Shown here piece after piece: positions 18,244-26,288 of a stretch of DNA of 64,000 nt. Source of the DNA: CAZMCH01 sp964564735 (GTDB lineage: Bacteria; Poribacteria; DTPJ01); NCBI GenBank assembly GCA_964564735.1, contig CAZMCH010000001.1, forward strand, positions 62,001-126,000. Reading direction: 5' to 3'. A program made the translations under genes and the position numbers. The notes beneath the pieces are model-generated. The model searched no databases. It saw only the letters and a list, made by a program, of their open reading frames with translations, and was not told the DNA's origin. Positions within the stretch are counted from its first letter, which is position 1. Each line of letters starts with the position of its first letter.

Positions 18244-19893
18244 TTAGTGAGGCGAAAAATCACTTTTATATCCTATATCTCTACAAAGGCGTATTGTCTC
18301 CTCCGCCATTGCTATCGCCTGATCAGCAAGTTCATTTGCATACCCAACGTTATTTTTCGGTTCAGCGACATTTAAGATCTCTTTTTTCACTTCATCTGGA
18401 ATATTTTTATTATCATTCATTCTTTGCATAAATTCATTTTGCGATACATAGCTTCCATCTGGGTTTATCATTATTTGCTGAATCTGTCTGTATGCGTCAC
18501 CTTCTGTCTGAGAACGTTTTAATATCGTCTGTGCAACTCCTCCAACAAGCCCGGGGTTATCTTTCAAGAATTTTTCTATCTTATCGTCATTAGGCTCGTA
18601 AAGTACTAATTCTTCTCTTATCCTTCCAAGTGCTATAAAGAACTTTGCAAAATCATCGCCAATATCTCTCATAAGAATTGAACGCCCCATATCACCTTCA
18701 TAAGGATAATCCATTAATGCCTTGGATGTATACTCTATTTGAACAATGAATTTTTCGAGAATCTTGTTTGCACCTTCAATACGCCATGGATTATATTTAT
18801 TGGGCATAACAGATGAGCCTTTAACGCCAGCTTTTTTCTTTTTGCGAAACCATTGGAAGCTAGTCCATCCCCAAAAGTCATTGGTAAATTTAAGAATATA
18901 CCTTGCAATTGTGCATACTGCATCATATATTCGCTTATATTCGCCATAAAGGTTTGCCTGTGTTGCCATTTTGTCAAGGTGTATCCCCAAACCAAGCGCA
19001 GATATAAATCTTTGATCATTTTCTATCCAATCAATATCAGGATATGCTGATCTCAGGTCGCTGTGATTGCCAACAGCCCCAAATGTCTTGGCTGGAAAAG
19101 ATAATGCGGTTTGTTTGCCTTTTTCGTTAAATGGAAGAAACTCCTTTCTAATAATGGAATCTATCGCAGATATAACATTTGCAATCTGTTTGGCAATAGT
19201 TGTCGGTTCTGCTGGTTGACCGTGAGTTAATCCAGCGATTGTGCGGTTATAGTTACGTGCATATTTGATAAGTTCTTCCTGAAATGCCAATATTTCAGGG
19301 ATCAAATGCTTAAAAAACAGGTCGCGATTAATCATTGCGAACATAGGAGAATTAACATCTTCCGATGTTCTTCCAAAGTGAAAACCGTCAAGGCTGTTTT
19401 CCAGCATTTTTATTTTATTAGTATCAGCAAAAGAAAGTCCGAATATGTCATTTTTATCAACAATAAACTTTATCCAATCAGTTATAGCGGATGTGTCATG
19501 GTCGGATTTTGCTTCAATAACGTCTATCTGTGCCATTTGCTGTGGAGTCAAATTATCGGCAATTTTTCTGAGATCATCTTTCATCTGTTCGCTTAATGCA
19601 AATGTAATGATCTTTTTATCCCTGTAAATTCCATTATATTGAGCCATTGTGTCTGCAAGGGTTATAAAATACTCCACAATGACAGTTATTCTATATTTAT
19701 ACCAAGCTTTGAGAGATGTCAAGTCGTCCATGAAGTCTATATATTTGCGGTATCTGCTCAAAGTCGGAAATGGAGACGTTGCACTATAAACTTCATCTTG
19801 GCTTATATCATTTTGCTCAAGTTGAATAATATCGTCTGGATTTATTCCAAGCCCTTCAAACATCGCTTTTATTTTGTCTGATATTCTAAGCAT
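18244..19893 (-). CDS. purB: Adenylosuccinate lyase (divergent PurB)
   Basis: The 549-residue protein belongs to the fumarase/aspartase superfamily. Features are TIAGLTHGQPAEPTTIAKQI (substrate-binding His region), FGAVGNHSDLRSAYPDIDW, and the flexible signature loop GSSVMPNKYNPWRIEGAN with the catalytic Ser. It would split adenylosuccinate and SAICAR in purine synthesis. The signature is atypical (MPNKYNPWRIE rather than MPxKRNP), matching a divergent PurB-like branch, so another lyase substrate is possible. An ATG at 19965 would add 24 residues overlapping the upstream gene; the ATG at 19893 has GGAGAAC 7 nt upstream and is chosen. It is 28 bp downstream of the GNAT-URO-D gene. Confidence 0.85.
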   Translation of the reverse strand: MLRISDKIKAMFEGLGINPDDIIQLEQNDISQDEVYSATSPFPTLSRYRKYIDFMDDLTSLKAWYKYRITVIVEYFITLADTMAQYNGIYRDKKIITFALSEQMKDDLRKIADNLTPQQMAQIDVIEAKSDHDTSAITDWIKFIVDKNDIFGLSFADTNKIKMLENSLDGFHFGRTSEDVNSPMFAMINRDLFFKHLIPEILAFQEELIKYARNYNRTIAGLTHGQPAEPTTIAKQIANVISAIDSIIRKEFLPFNEKGKQTALSFPAKTFGAVGNHSDLRSAYPDIDWIENDQRFISALGLGIHLDKMATQANLYGEYKRIYDAVCTIARYILKFTNDFWGWTSFQWFRKKKKAGVKGSSVMPNKYNPWRIEGANKILEKFIVQIEYTSKALMDYPYEGDMGRSILMRDIGDDFAKFFIALGRIREELVLYEPNDDKIEKFLKDNPGLVGGVAQTILKRSQTEGDAYRQIQQIMINPDGSYVSQNEFMQRMNDNKNIPDEVKKEILNVAEPKNNVGYANELADQAIAMAEETIRLCRDIGYKSDFSPH

Positions 19894-19921
19894 AACAATA
19901 GTTCTCCATATAACCAATTTG

Positions 19922-21616
19922 CTATTGCAGGCTACCCAAAAACTCTCTACCAAAATTCTGTCCATGCTGAAACATAGTAATTATATTCTCAAGCGGAGTT
20001 TCGGGCAATATTGAGCTTGTAGATGCAAGCCCAAATCCACCACCTGGAGACGCAACCTTAAAACATCTCTCAACATCACGTTTGACATCGTCAACTGTGC
20101 CAAAAGGTAAAGTCGTTGTAACAGAAATACTACCCCATAATATTAGCTTTTCGTTGTTGCGTGTCCTATAAGATGCTATTTTCTCAAGCGTGCAACCAGT
20201 CTCTTCTTGAAATCCCTGAAAACCTGAAACACCAACCACGTTGATAAGCTGATCCATTATTGGTAAAATGTTTCCGTCAGAATGCCAAACTATGCCGATT
20301 CCAGCGTCATGCAAAGGTTGAACTGCATGAGCAAGGTGAGGAAAATATAGCTTATCCAACATATCTATCGAGCAAAGAGGTCCATCATTGAAGCATATAT
20401 CATCACCGGTATAGACATAAGGTGCAAGTCCGTATTTTTTTACTGCATGAGCAACAGCCATGTTGTAAAGGCGACCATTCTCACCACCATAGGCAAAGTA
20501 TTTTTCCATTACGTCAGGGTATAGCTTCAAAGCAGAAAGATAATTCACATAACCCCATCCATATCCACCCATAAAGCTAGGCATCCCAAAACCTGATATG
20601 AATAATATCTCATGCTTTGCTCTTTCATTCATATTCATTATATATCTTGCGTAATTTTCTGCAACAGCTTCGATATTATAATCCTTTTCAAGCTTATATG
20701 GATCAGGTAGTGCATTGACTATATCTCGGACATCCTCTGGGCTTGTAGGGGCTTTTAGTTTAGGTGACGATGTATTTTGTGGCTGTGATTTAGATTTTGC
20801 CTGTGCAGAAACATAAAACGGATCATACGCCATGTGTTCGGTTATTGGTGAAGGCATGATAAATTGCGGGCATAGATTTGCTCCAGCCCTTATAAATGCT
20901 TCGATCACAATATCAGGCGCATCTTCTGTATATATATCATCACGATATGTCAGAGATTGAAAAAAAGACCTTTTCATACACCATGCAGAGAGTATGCAAG
21001 GCTCGTTAACTTTTTCTTTATTGAGAGTTCGCCATGCTATTTCTTCTCCGTTAGGGTGCTTGATATATTTTGCCTTTTTGGTGTTTTCTGGAAAATCAAA
21101 CCCCAGTTTTTCATAAATATTTTTCCAAAGGTATCTATCATCAGCACCATCAAGACGAGGTTCAAAGCCTAATTTTATATAAGTTTTTAGAGCAGGATAA
21201 CGGAAGTGGTCAGTAAATAAATATATTTCCTTATAGCCTAGATCAAGCAGGTAATTCACTGCGGAAGCACATACAGCTAGACCAATATTTTTGCCTTTAT
21301 GCGCAGGATCACCAGCCACCCATCCAACTTCTCCGACTTTCTCTTGATTAGAATTTAGACCACGATCTTGAGCACAGGCAACCGCAACCAGATCATCACC
21401 ATAGGTAACAAAAAAGACGCCATCTGGTGATAGTGGATCATCAAGTATAGAACTAAGCCTCTCTACTGTCCAGTCACCGAGATTCTTATTGTTTAATAAT
21501 TCTGCATATTTCTCTTCATCGCCCTTGCGAAATGTCCTGACAGAATATCCATCTGAAAGCGCAACTGTTGGGGGATGCTGTTTAGTAGGATAAAGCATTT
21601 TAAGTTGTCTTGGCAT
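19922..21616 (-). CDS. GNAT acetyltransferase fused to uroporphyrinogen-decarboxylase-like domain
   Basis: The 564-residue protein combines an N-terminal GNAT domain (about 20-170; VRTFRKGDEEKYAELL, GEVGWVAGDPAHKGKNIGLAV with the acetyl-CoA loop, ALKTYIKLGFEPR) with a C-terminal URO-D/MtaA-type barrel (about 215-564). The second half shows IVWHSDGNILPIMDQLINVV, GFQGFQEETGC, LWGSISVTTTLPFGTVDDVKRDV and a GGGFGLASTSSI-type end. URO-D-like proteins outside haem synthesis are mostly corrinoid- or methyl-transfer-related or of unknown role. A link of acetyl transfer to this barrel is unusual. AGGTGCAAAG precedes ATG. The adenylosuccinate lyase gene follows 28 bp downstream. Confidence 0.85.
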   Translation of the reverse strand: MPRQLKMLYPTKQHPPTVALSDGYSVRTFRKGDEEKYAELLNNKNLGDWTVERLSSILDDPLSPDGVFFVTYGDDLVAVACAQDRGLNSNQEKVGEVGWVAGDPAHKGKNIGLAVCASAVNYLLDLGYKEIYLFTDHFRYPALKTYIKLGFEPRLDGADDRYLWKNIYEKLGFDFPENTKKAKYIKHPNGEEIAWRTLNKEKVNEPCILSAWCMKRSFFQSLTYRDDIYTEDAPDIVIEAFIRAGANLCPQFIMPSPITEHMAYDPFYVSAQAKSKSQPQNTSSPKLKAPTSPEDVRDIVNALPDPYKLEKDYNIEAVAENYARYIMNMNERAKHEILFISGFGMPSFMGGYGWGYVNYLSALKLYPDVMEKYFAYGGENGRLYNMAVAHAVKKYGLAPYVYTGDDICFNDGPLCSIDMLDKLYFPHLAHAVQPLHDAGIGIVWHSDGNILPIMDQLINVVGVSGFQGFQEETGCTLEKIASYRTRNNEKLILWGSISVTTTLPFGTVDDVKRDVERCFKVASPGGGFGLASTSSILPETPLENIITMFQHGQNFGREFLGSLQ

Positions 21617-21648
21617 CTTTGCACCTCATCTTTATTTGGCTTAAAAAC

Positions 21649-21673
21649 CGCTAAAATTCAACGAAAATCAGCG
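21649..21673 (+). repeat. Fragment of the dispersed GCAGATT/AATCAGCG repeat (copy 4)
   Basis: The stretch CGCTAAAATTCAACGAAAATCAGCG shares the words CGAAAATCAGCG and CGCTAAA with the second half of the copy at 12991-13080. It lies in the divergent intergenic region between the GNAT-URO-D gene and the sigma-factor gene. The match is short. Confidence 0.35.
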
Positions 21674-21773
21674 TAAATAAGGTATCAAAGTATATATTTT
21701 TAGTCAATAGAAATAATTTTTATAGCACAAAAAATTTTTTTAAAACCAGTGACGCAAGTGTGTCACTTCACTC

Positions 21774-21782
21774 TGATATAAT
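21774..21782 (+). promoter_or_regulatory. Extended -10 promoter of the FliA-type sigma-factor gene
   Basis: TGATATAAT (21774-21782) is a perfect extended -10 element; no good -35 is seen 17 bp upstream. Just upstream, AGTGAC (21748-21753) and GTCACT (21762-21767) form a palindrome with an 8-bp centre, in the place where an activator or repressor could bind. Transcription would begin near 21789. Confidence 0.6.
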
Positions 21783-21863
21783 CCTGATTAAACAAAAAAT
21801 GAGATAAAATTCACAAACAATATAGACCGGATAAAGAAGAATCCATTATTGGGGGAGCAAGAC

Positions 21864-22625
21864 ATGTTGGATGAACTTTGGTATAAACATAAATTTGAAA
21901 AAGACAATCGTGCAAAAGAAGAATTAATAATGCGGTGTTTACCACTTGTTAAATCTTTGGCTCAGCGATTTTCTGTATATTCTGCGCCTTGTTGCGATTC
22001 AGATGATCTTGTAAATTCTGGGATTATTGGTTTATTAGATGCGTTGGAAAAGTATAATCCAGATGAACAGGCAAGTTTTAGGACTTATGCAAAATGCAGA
22101 ATTCGTGGAGCAATGTTGGATGAAATAAGAAATTTAAAATGGGCTCCAAGATCTATTCAAGAGAAAATAAGGGCGCTTAAAAATGCACATGCAAAACTTG
22201 AGCAAAAACTATCAAGGCAACCAAACGAAGACGAATTAGCACAGGCTCTTAACATGAATTTACATCAATTCCGAAAGATGATGCTCCAAATCGGTCCATC
22301 AGCCATATTTTTTCATAGTGCGAGAAATCCAGAAACTGATGATATTTATCAATTTGAGGCAAGTTTTGAAAATACCGAAACAGTAAAACCAATAGATTAC
22401 GTCTTGTCAGAAGAAGCAAAGACGATAATTGAAGAAGCGATAAAATCATTATCAAAAAAGGAAGCGCTTGTTGTAAGTTTATATTACTATGAAGAAATGA
22501 CCATGAAAGAGATAGGTCAAGTATTATCTCTTACAGAATCAAGAGTCTGTCAGATACATGCAAAGGCTTTATTTAATCTTTTTCAGATTTTAAGGACAAA
22601 AACTTATCATGAAGATATTATTTAG
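21864..22625 (+). CDS. FliA/WhiG-family RNA polymerase sigma factor
   Basis: The 253-residue protein has sigma-70 regions 2, 3 and 4 in the sigma-28 layout. Region 2 shows LIMRCLPLVKSLAQRF, SDDLVNSGIIGLLDALEKY and FRTYAKCRIRGAMLDEIRN; region 3 shows RSIQEKIRALKNAHAKLEQ; the region 4 helix-turn-helix shows MTMKEIGQVLSLTESRVCQIHAKAL. It would direct transcription of a specific regulon such as motility, envelope or development genes. No flagellar gene is nearby. A TTG at 21849 would add five codons, but GGGGGAG lies 6 nt before the ATG at 21864, which is chosen. The gene has its own promoter and stands alone. Confidence 0.9.
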   Translation: MLDELWYKHKFEKDNRAKEELIMRCLPLVKSLAQRFSVYSAPCCDSDDLVNSGIIGLLDALEKYNPDEQASFRTYAKCRIRGAMLDEIRNLKWAPRSIQEKIRALKNAHAKLEQKLSRQPNEDELAQALNMNLHQFRKMMLQIGPSAIFFHSARNPETDDIYQFEASFENTETVKPIDYVLSEEAKTIIEEAIKSLSKKEALVVSLYYYEEMTMKEIGQVLSLTESRVCQIHAKALFNLFQILRTKTYHEDII

Positions 22626-22629
22626 TAGC

Positions 22630-22683
22630 TTTAATATAAACAATTATTTGATAAAATCTGTCAATTAATGTATTTATATTAAA
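22630..22683. terminator. AT-rich inverted repeat between convergent genes
   Basis: TTTAATATAAA (22630-22640) and TTTATATTAAA (22673-22683) are a perfect 11-bp inverted repeat bracketing the gap between the sigma-factor and SGNH-hydrolase genes. The right arm overlaps the last codons of the SGNH gene. Being purely A/T, it is a weak candidate terminator. Confidence 0.3.
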
Positions 22684-23252
22684 TATGGTTTTATCGCATT
22701 TACAACCGTCTCAGCGCATTTTTTGATACCTTCCTGACTGAGATGAAGCATATCTTCGGATAAATAGACATCATAATTCTCTGCAACGACAGCATGAAGA
22801 TCGTTGATGGGAATACATTTACTTTTCATTAATTCAACCGCACCTTCATTATAGCCAGCGATTTCATCATTTCGCCAAGCCCATTCGGTATTTTTAAATG
22901 GACGATTTGGATGAACAGGCGTTGAAGTCGCAAAGATAATTTTTGCACCTGTTTTATTGAGCTTGGTAATTATACCTCTCAAATTTGATATATATTCATT
23001 TAAGGGATATTGTATCGGTTGACGATCAGGATTATGACCTACATCATGTATTCCATTATTCCAGTGAACAATATCTGGCTTGCCAAGTTGCTCTATCCAT
23101 CTATCTAGCGAAGCCAAAGTATATGCGCTAAACTGGCAATTTTCCTCTGGACCCACAACTTCTGCAATATCTTTAAGCATATCAGCGACAGAAGACTGAT
23201 AACTTATCCTTATTGAATCACCAAGAAGTAACACTTTCTTTTTATTATTCAT
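22674..23252 (-). CDS. SGNH/GDSL-family hydrolase
   Basis: The 192-residue protein begins MNNKKKVLLLGDSIRISYQ, containing block I of SGNH esterases with catalytic Ser in GDSI. It has HWNNGIHDVGHN (oxyanion Gly/Asn of blocks II-III) and ends with SEDMLHLSQEGIKKCA, the catalytic Asp-x-x-His pair. No signal peptide is seen. Such enzymes remove acyl or acetyl groups from carbohydrates or lipids. An ATG at 23264 is possible, but GGAG lies 6 nt upstream of the ATG at 23252, which is chosen. It follows the Ycf48-like gene by 13 bp and is probably co-transcribed with it. Confidence 0.88.
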   Translation of the reverse strand: MNNKKKVLLLGDSIRISYQSSVADMLKDIAEVVGPEENCQFSAYTLASLDRWIEQLGKPDIVHWNNGIHDVGHNPDRQPIQYPLNEYISNLRGIITKLNKTGAKIIFATSTPVHPNRPFKNTEWAWRNDEIAGYNEGAVELMKSKCIPINDLHAVVAENYDVYLSEDMLHLSQEGIKKCAETVVNAIKPYLI

Positions 23253-23265
23253 ATATAACTCCATA

Positions 23266-25125
23266 TCAGGACCGTTCAGAACTAGAATATTTTAGTATAA
23301 TTCCTTTACGACCAACTGCCCAAAGGCTATTTCCAGAATAGCAAACGTCAAATATCCAATCATTAGTTCCGCTTTGTTGTATTTGCCATGTCTTGCCACC
23401 ATCTTTTGTATGAATAATCACACCATTTGCCCCAACAACCCATCCATTATTCTTTGATTCGAAATATATGCCCCAAAGGGCAGTTCCCGTGTCATTATTC
23501 TGGCATATCCAAGTTTTTCCACCATCATTTGTGCTTGCGATGGGACCAAACCCAACAGCCCAACCATGATTGGCATCAATAAAGAACACATCAAGAAATG
23601 GTTCATGGGCATCAGAAAACTGTTCTTCCCATTGTTCGCCACCATTTGAGGTATGTATTATGATACCTTTGTTACCAACAGCCCATCCCTCTTTATTATT
23701 AATAAAATGGACACTCAAAAGCGGTTCTTTAACCCCGCTTTCTTGTGGAAGCCAATTTTGCCCTGCATCTTTTGTATGAAAAATTAAGCCATTGTATCCA
23801 ACAATCCAGCCCTCTTGCTCACTCTCAAAATGTACATCATATATTGCATTATAGCCATCAAGGCATAGTTTATTATTGTTGCCAAGAGTCGCTTGTGGAT
23901 TAATCATATTGTCCTGCTGAGATTGCCATGTTTTACCACCATCGGAGGTATAAAGTATCGTGTATTGGTTTCCTACTGCCCAACCAGTATTTTCATCAAA
24001 GAAAAAAACGCTGTATAATTCATTATTGGTGCCAGCATCCTGTCTTTTCCATGTCTTTCCATAATCTGCAGTATGAAGTATCAGCCCATTTACTCCAACA
24101 GCCCAACCAAATTGTTTATTTGGAAAAGATACCCCGTTTAAGGGAGCGTCATCAGCACTTAATTGAGTTTCCCAAGTATTACCAGAATCTTTTGTATGTA
24201 AAATAGACCCGGTGCTTGCAACAGCCCAACCTTCTAGTTCATTTATGAAATCAAGCCCTAAAATATCACTGCTTGTGTTTCCTAGTTGTGAAAGCCATAA
24301 CTCTCCGCCGTCTTTAGTATGGATTGTAACACCTTCCCATCCTGTCGCCCAACCATACTGATCATTAGCAAAGTCAACTTCCCATAAATGCTGATCGGTT
24401 GATGTAAGCTGTTTTATCCATGTTTTTCCTCCATTTTTTGTATGCAAGATAGTGCCAAAAGTTCCCACTACCCAACCTGTATTTTCATCGATAAAACTTA
24501 GTCCAAACAGAGATTGACTTAAGTTAGTAGGCTGTGCTTGCCAAGATTTACCACCATCTTTTGTATGAAGTATTGTCCCCCATAAACCCGTTGCCCAACC
24601 TTTTTGCGAATCAATAAAAAATACTTTAAATAATTCACTCATGGTCCCGCTATCCTGCCTAATCCATGTCTTTCCACTATCTTTTGTATGTAATATTGTT
24701 CCACCAATACCTCCACCAACAACCCAACCGAGTTTTGTGTCTATGAAATAAACACAATTTAGCTCATCTTCCGTATTGCTGTTCTGAAACTTCCATGTCT
24801 TTCCACCATCTCTCGTTTGAATGATTGTCCCATTACTTCCAACAGCCCAACCGATATTTTCATTGATGAAGTATGCAGAATCAAGATTTTGATCAGTGCA
24901 TGTCTTATAATATTTCCATGTTTTACCGCCATCTATTGTTTTAGCAATCATACCCGACCATGCACTAACCCAACCAATTTTATCATTTAAAAATTGTACG
25001 CCAGTAAAATGAGTCTCACTCTTAAATTGCCTAACTACCGTCCATGTCTGCACATTATTACCAGCATAAGCAACAAACGTAAGTAATAAAAATGCCACTA
25101 TTAACAATAAAAATCGTCTTTTCAT
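23266..25125 (-). CDS. Secreted Ycf48/BNR-like repeat protein with about 13 repeats
   Basis: The 619-residue protein has a signal peptide (about 1-21, VAYA-GNN) and then about 13 tandem repeats of roughly 45 residues. Each follows the pattern G-W-A-V-G-x-x-G-x-I-x-H-T-x-D-G-G-K-T-W with a following Q-x-S-x-T segment. The repeats match Ycf48-like/PSII-assembly-factor and BNR beta-propeller blades. With 13 repeats it may form two propellers or one plus extra blades. In non-photosynthetic bacteria these are secreted proteins of unknown binding role, sometimes sialidase-like. No catalytic residues were recognised. It lies 13 bp upstream of the SGNH hydrolase gene. AGGAATAGGAT precedes ATG. Confidence 0.88.
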   Translation of the reverse strand: MKRRFLLLIVAFLLLTFVAYAGNNVQTWTVVRQFKSETHFTGVQFLNDKIGWVSAWSGMIAKTIDGGKTWKYYKTCTDQNLDSAYFINENIGWAVGSNGTIIQTRDGGKTWKFQNSNTEDELNCVYFIDTKLGWVVGGGIGGTILHTKDSGKTWIRQDSGTMSELFKVFFIDSQKGWATGLWGTILHTKDGGKSWQAQPTNLSQSLFGLSFIDENTGWVVGTFGTILHTKNGGKTWIKQLTSTDQHLWEVDFANDQYGWATGWEGVTIHTKDGGELWLSQLGNTSSDILGLDFINELEGWAVASTGSILHTKDSGNTWETQLSADDAPLNGVSFPNKQFGWAVGVNGLILHTADYGKTWKRQDAGTNNELYSVFFFDENTGWAVGNQYTILYTSDGGKTWQSQQDNMINPQATLGNNNKLCLDGYNAIYDVHFESEQEGWIVGYNGLIFHTKDAGQNWLPQESGVKEPLLSVHFINNKEGWAVGNKGIIIHTSNGGEQWEEQFSDAHEPFLDVFFIDANHGWAVGFGPIASTNDGGKTWICQNNDTGTALWGIYFESKNNGWVVGANGVIIHTKDGGKTWQIQQSGTNDWIFDVCYSGNSLWAVGRKGIILKYSSSERS

Positions 25126-25321
25126 ATCCTATTCCTGATATTCAATAAATCTACAATAATTCGCAGTTAATATATGCTTAATTAAAAACATTATATCATT
25201 ATATAATACAAATATCAAGGTGATTTAGGAACCCAAGAGATTGTATCAATTTAATGGGTAATCAATTGAGGCTTTTTCTTTACCCACTAAATTAATATAA
25301 TCTCTTTTTATTCAAAAATTA

Positions 25322-25350
25322 TTGACAAATAAATATTATTTTGATAAGCT
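25322..25350 (+). promoter_or_regulatory. Promoter of the first tandem secreted-protein gene
   Basis: -35 TTGACA (25322-25327), 17-bp spacer, -10 TAAGCT (25345-25350) preceded by TGA, an extended -10. The 15-nt core TTGACAAATAAATAT is identical to the promoter region at 28378-28392 upstream of dapA. Confidence 0.6.
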
Positions 25351-25416
25351 ATTTTTATGATTATGTTAATAGCTATATTAAGTTTGTTAAAATCAACATT
25401 TTTTAGGAGGTATTCA

Positions 25417-26163
25417 ATGAGCAAATTTTATTTACCTTTTGCAATTTTAATGTTAATTATGTTTTCTAGTTCTCTATTTGCTGCCAATCTTGATGATTTT
25501 AATGGCAATGCCCTTTCAAAAATGTGGACAGTCCGTGACCCTGCAAAAAAGGCTACGATAACCATTGCTGGCGGCAAAATGACTATAGATCTAAAAGCAG
25601 GCGCCGATATGTATATAAAAGGCGTTGATGGTGGAGTTATGCTTCTTATGAATCCACCAGATATGGCAAATTATTCTATTGAGTTGTTGACAAATCCAGC
25701 AGTCAAAGGAACACAGCCTCCAGCATGTCATATAGGTATCGTTTTCTTTAATGAAAAAGACTGGGTATATACCGCATGGGGTCCTTATGCTAATATGGAT
25801 ATTCGCCTTGAAGACTGCAACAACGCAACTTATCGTTGGAGAGATCAAACCAAAGTTGGTGTTGATCTTGCTAAAGTTGCTATTGATAAAGATGTATATC
25901 TAAAAGTTACTAAAACCGGAAACAAAATTGAATTCTTTACAAAGGGTTCTGCTGGTGATCAATGGGTTTCTGGTGGTTTAGATGAAACACTTGGACCAAA
26001 ATATACTAAAGGTAATTATCAAATAGGTATTATCGCAAAAAGCTGGGGTGGTTCAGTGGATAGCACTTTTGAGTTTGATTATTTCAATGTCCCAGAACTT
26101 GGCACAACAGCAGTTGATTCAGCCTCCAAAATCTCAACCACATGGGCAGAATTAAAGAAATAG
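25417..26163 (+). CDS. Secreted beta-sandwich protein, first of two tandem paralogues
   Basis: The 248-residue protein has a signal peptide (about 1-22, LFA-ANLDDF) and a single beta-rich domain resembling LamG/DUF1349 concanavalin folds, with no family recognised for certain. Conserved with its neighbour are FNG..L.KMWT.RDPAKK, LKAGADMYI, GTQPPAC, WGPYAN.DIRLEDC, YRWRDQT and KSWGGSVDSTFEFD. Two cysteines (in PPAC and LEDC) are conserved in both and may form a disulfide. The C-terminus reads SASKISTTWAELKK, the shared W-K tail. An earlier ATG (25357) exists, but AGGAGGT lies 5 nt before the ATG at 25417. Likely surface carbohydrate binding or hydrolysis; inferred. Confidence 0.75.
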   Translation: MSKFYLPFAILMLIMFSSSLFAANLDDFNGNALSKMWTVRDPAKKATITIAGGKMTIDLKAGADMYIKGVDGGVMLLMNPPDMANYSIELLTNPAVKGTQPPACHIGIVFFNEKDWVYTAWGPYANMDIRLEDCNNATYRWRDQTKVGVDLAKVAIDKDVYLKVTKTGNKIEFFTKGSAGDQWVSGGLDETLGPKYTKGNYQIGIIAKSWGGSVDSTFEFDYFNVPELGTTAVDSASKISTTWAELKK

Positions 26164-26181
26164 CCTATACAGGTTTTTTAA

Positions 26182-26263
26182 TTCGTCATTTCAACGTTAG
26201 TTGGAATTCAAAATCTCTTATTAATAACCTTGTATGAATTCTCGAATCTATTGAAATGACGAA
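26182..26263. repeat. REP-like inverted repeat TTCGTCATTTCAA...TTGAAATGACGAA
   Basis: The arms (26182-26194 and 26251-26263) are a perfect 13-bp inverted repeat separated by 56 bp that itself holds two GAATTC sites. It lies between the two tandem paralogous genes. The GTCATTTC word resembles common extragenic palindromes of many bacterial genomes; that comparison is from memory. It may attenuate transcription or be a remnant of a small palindromic mobile element. Confidence 0.6.
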
Positions 26264-26288
26264 GATTATTAGTAAGGAGAAATCATTA

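Noticed and set aside
19894..19965. Upstream ATG for purB adding 24 residues
   Set aside because: The extension overlaps the preceding gene, has no homology, and a good ribosome-binding site precedes the ATG at 19893.
21849..21863. TTG start for the sigma factor adding five codons
   Set aside because: The GGGGGAG ribosome-binding site lies inside that extension and is ideally spaced for the ATG at 21864.
23266..25125. CRISPR-like repeats on the - strand
   Set aside because: The repeats are degenerate at the DNA level and follow the codon frame of a signal-peptide protein with propeller repeats.
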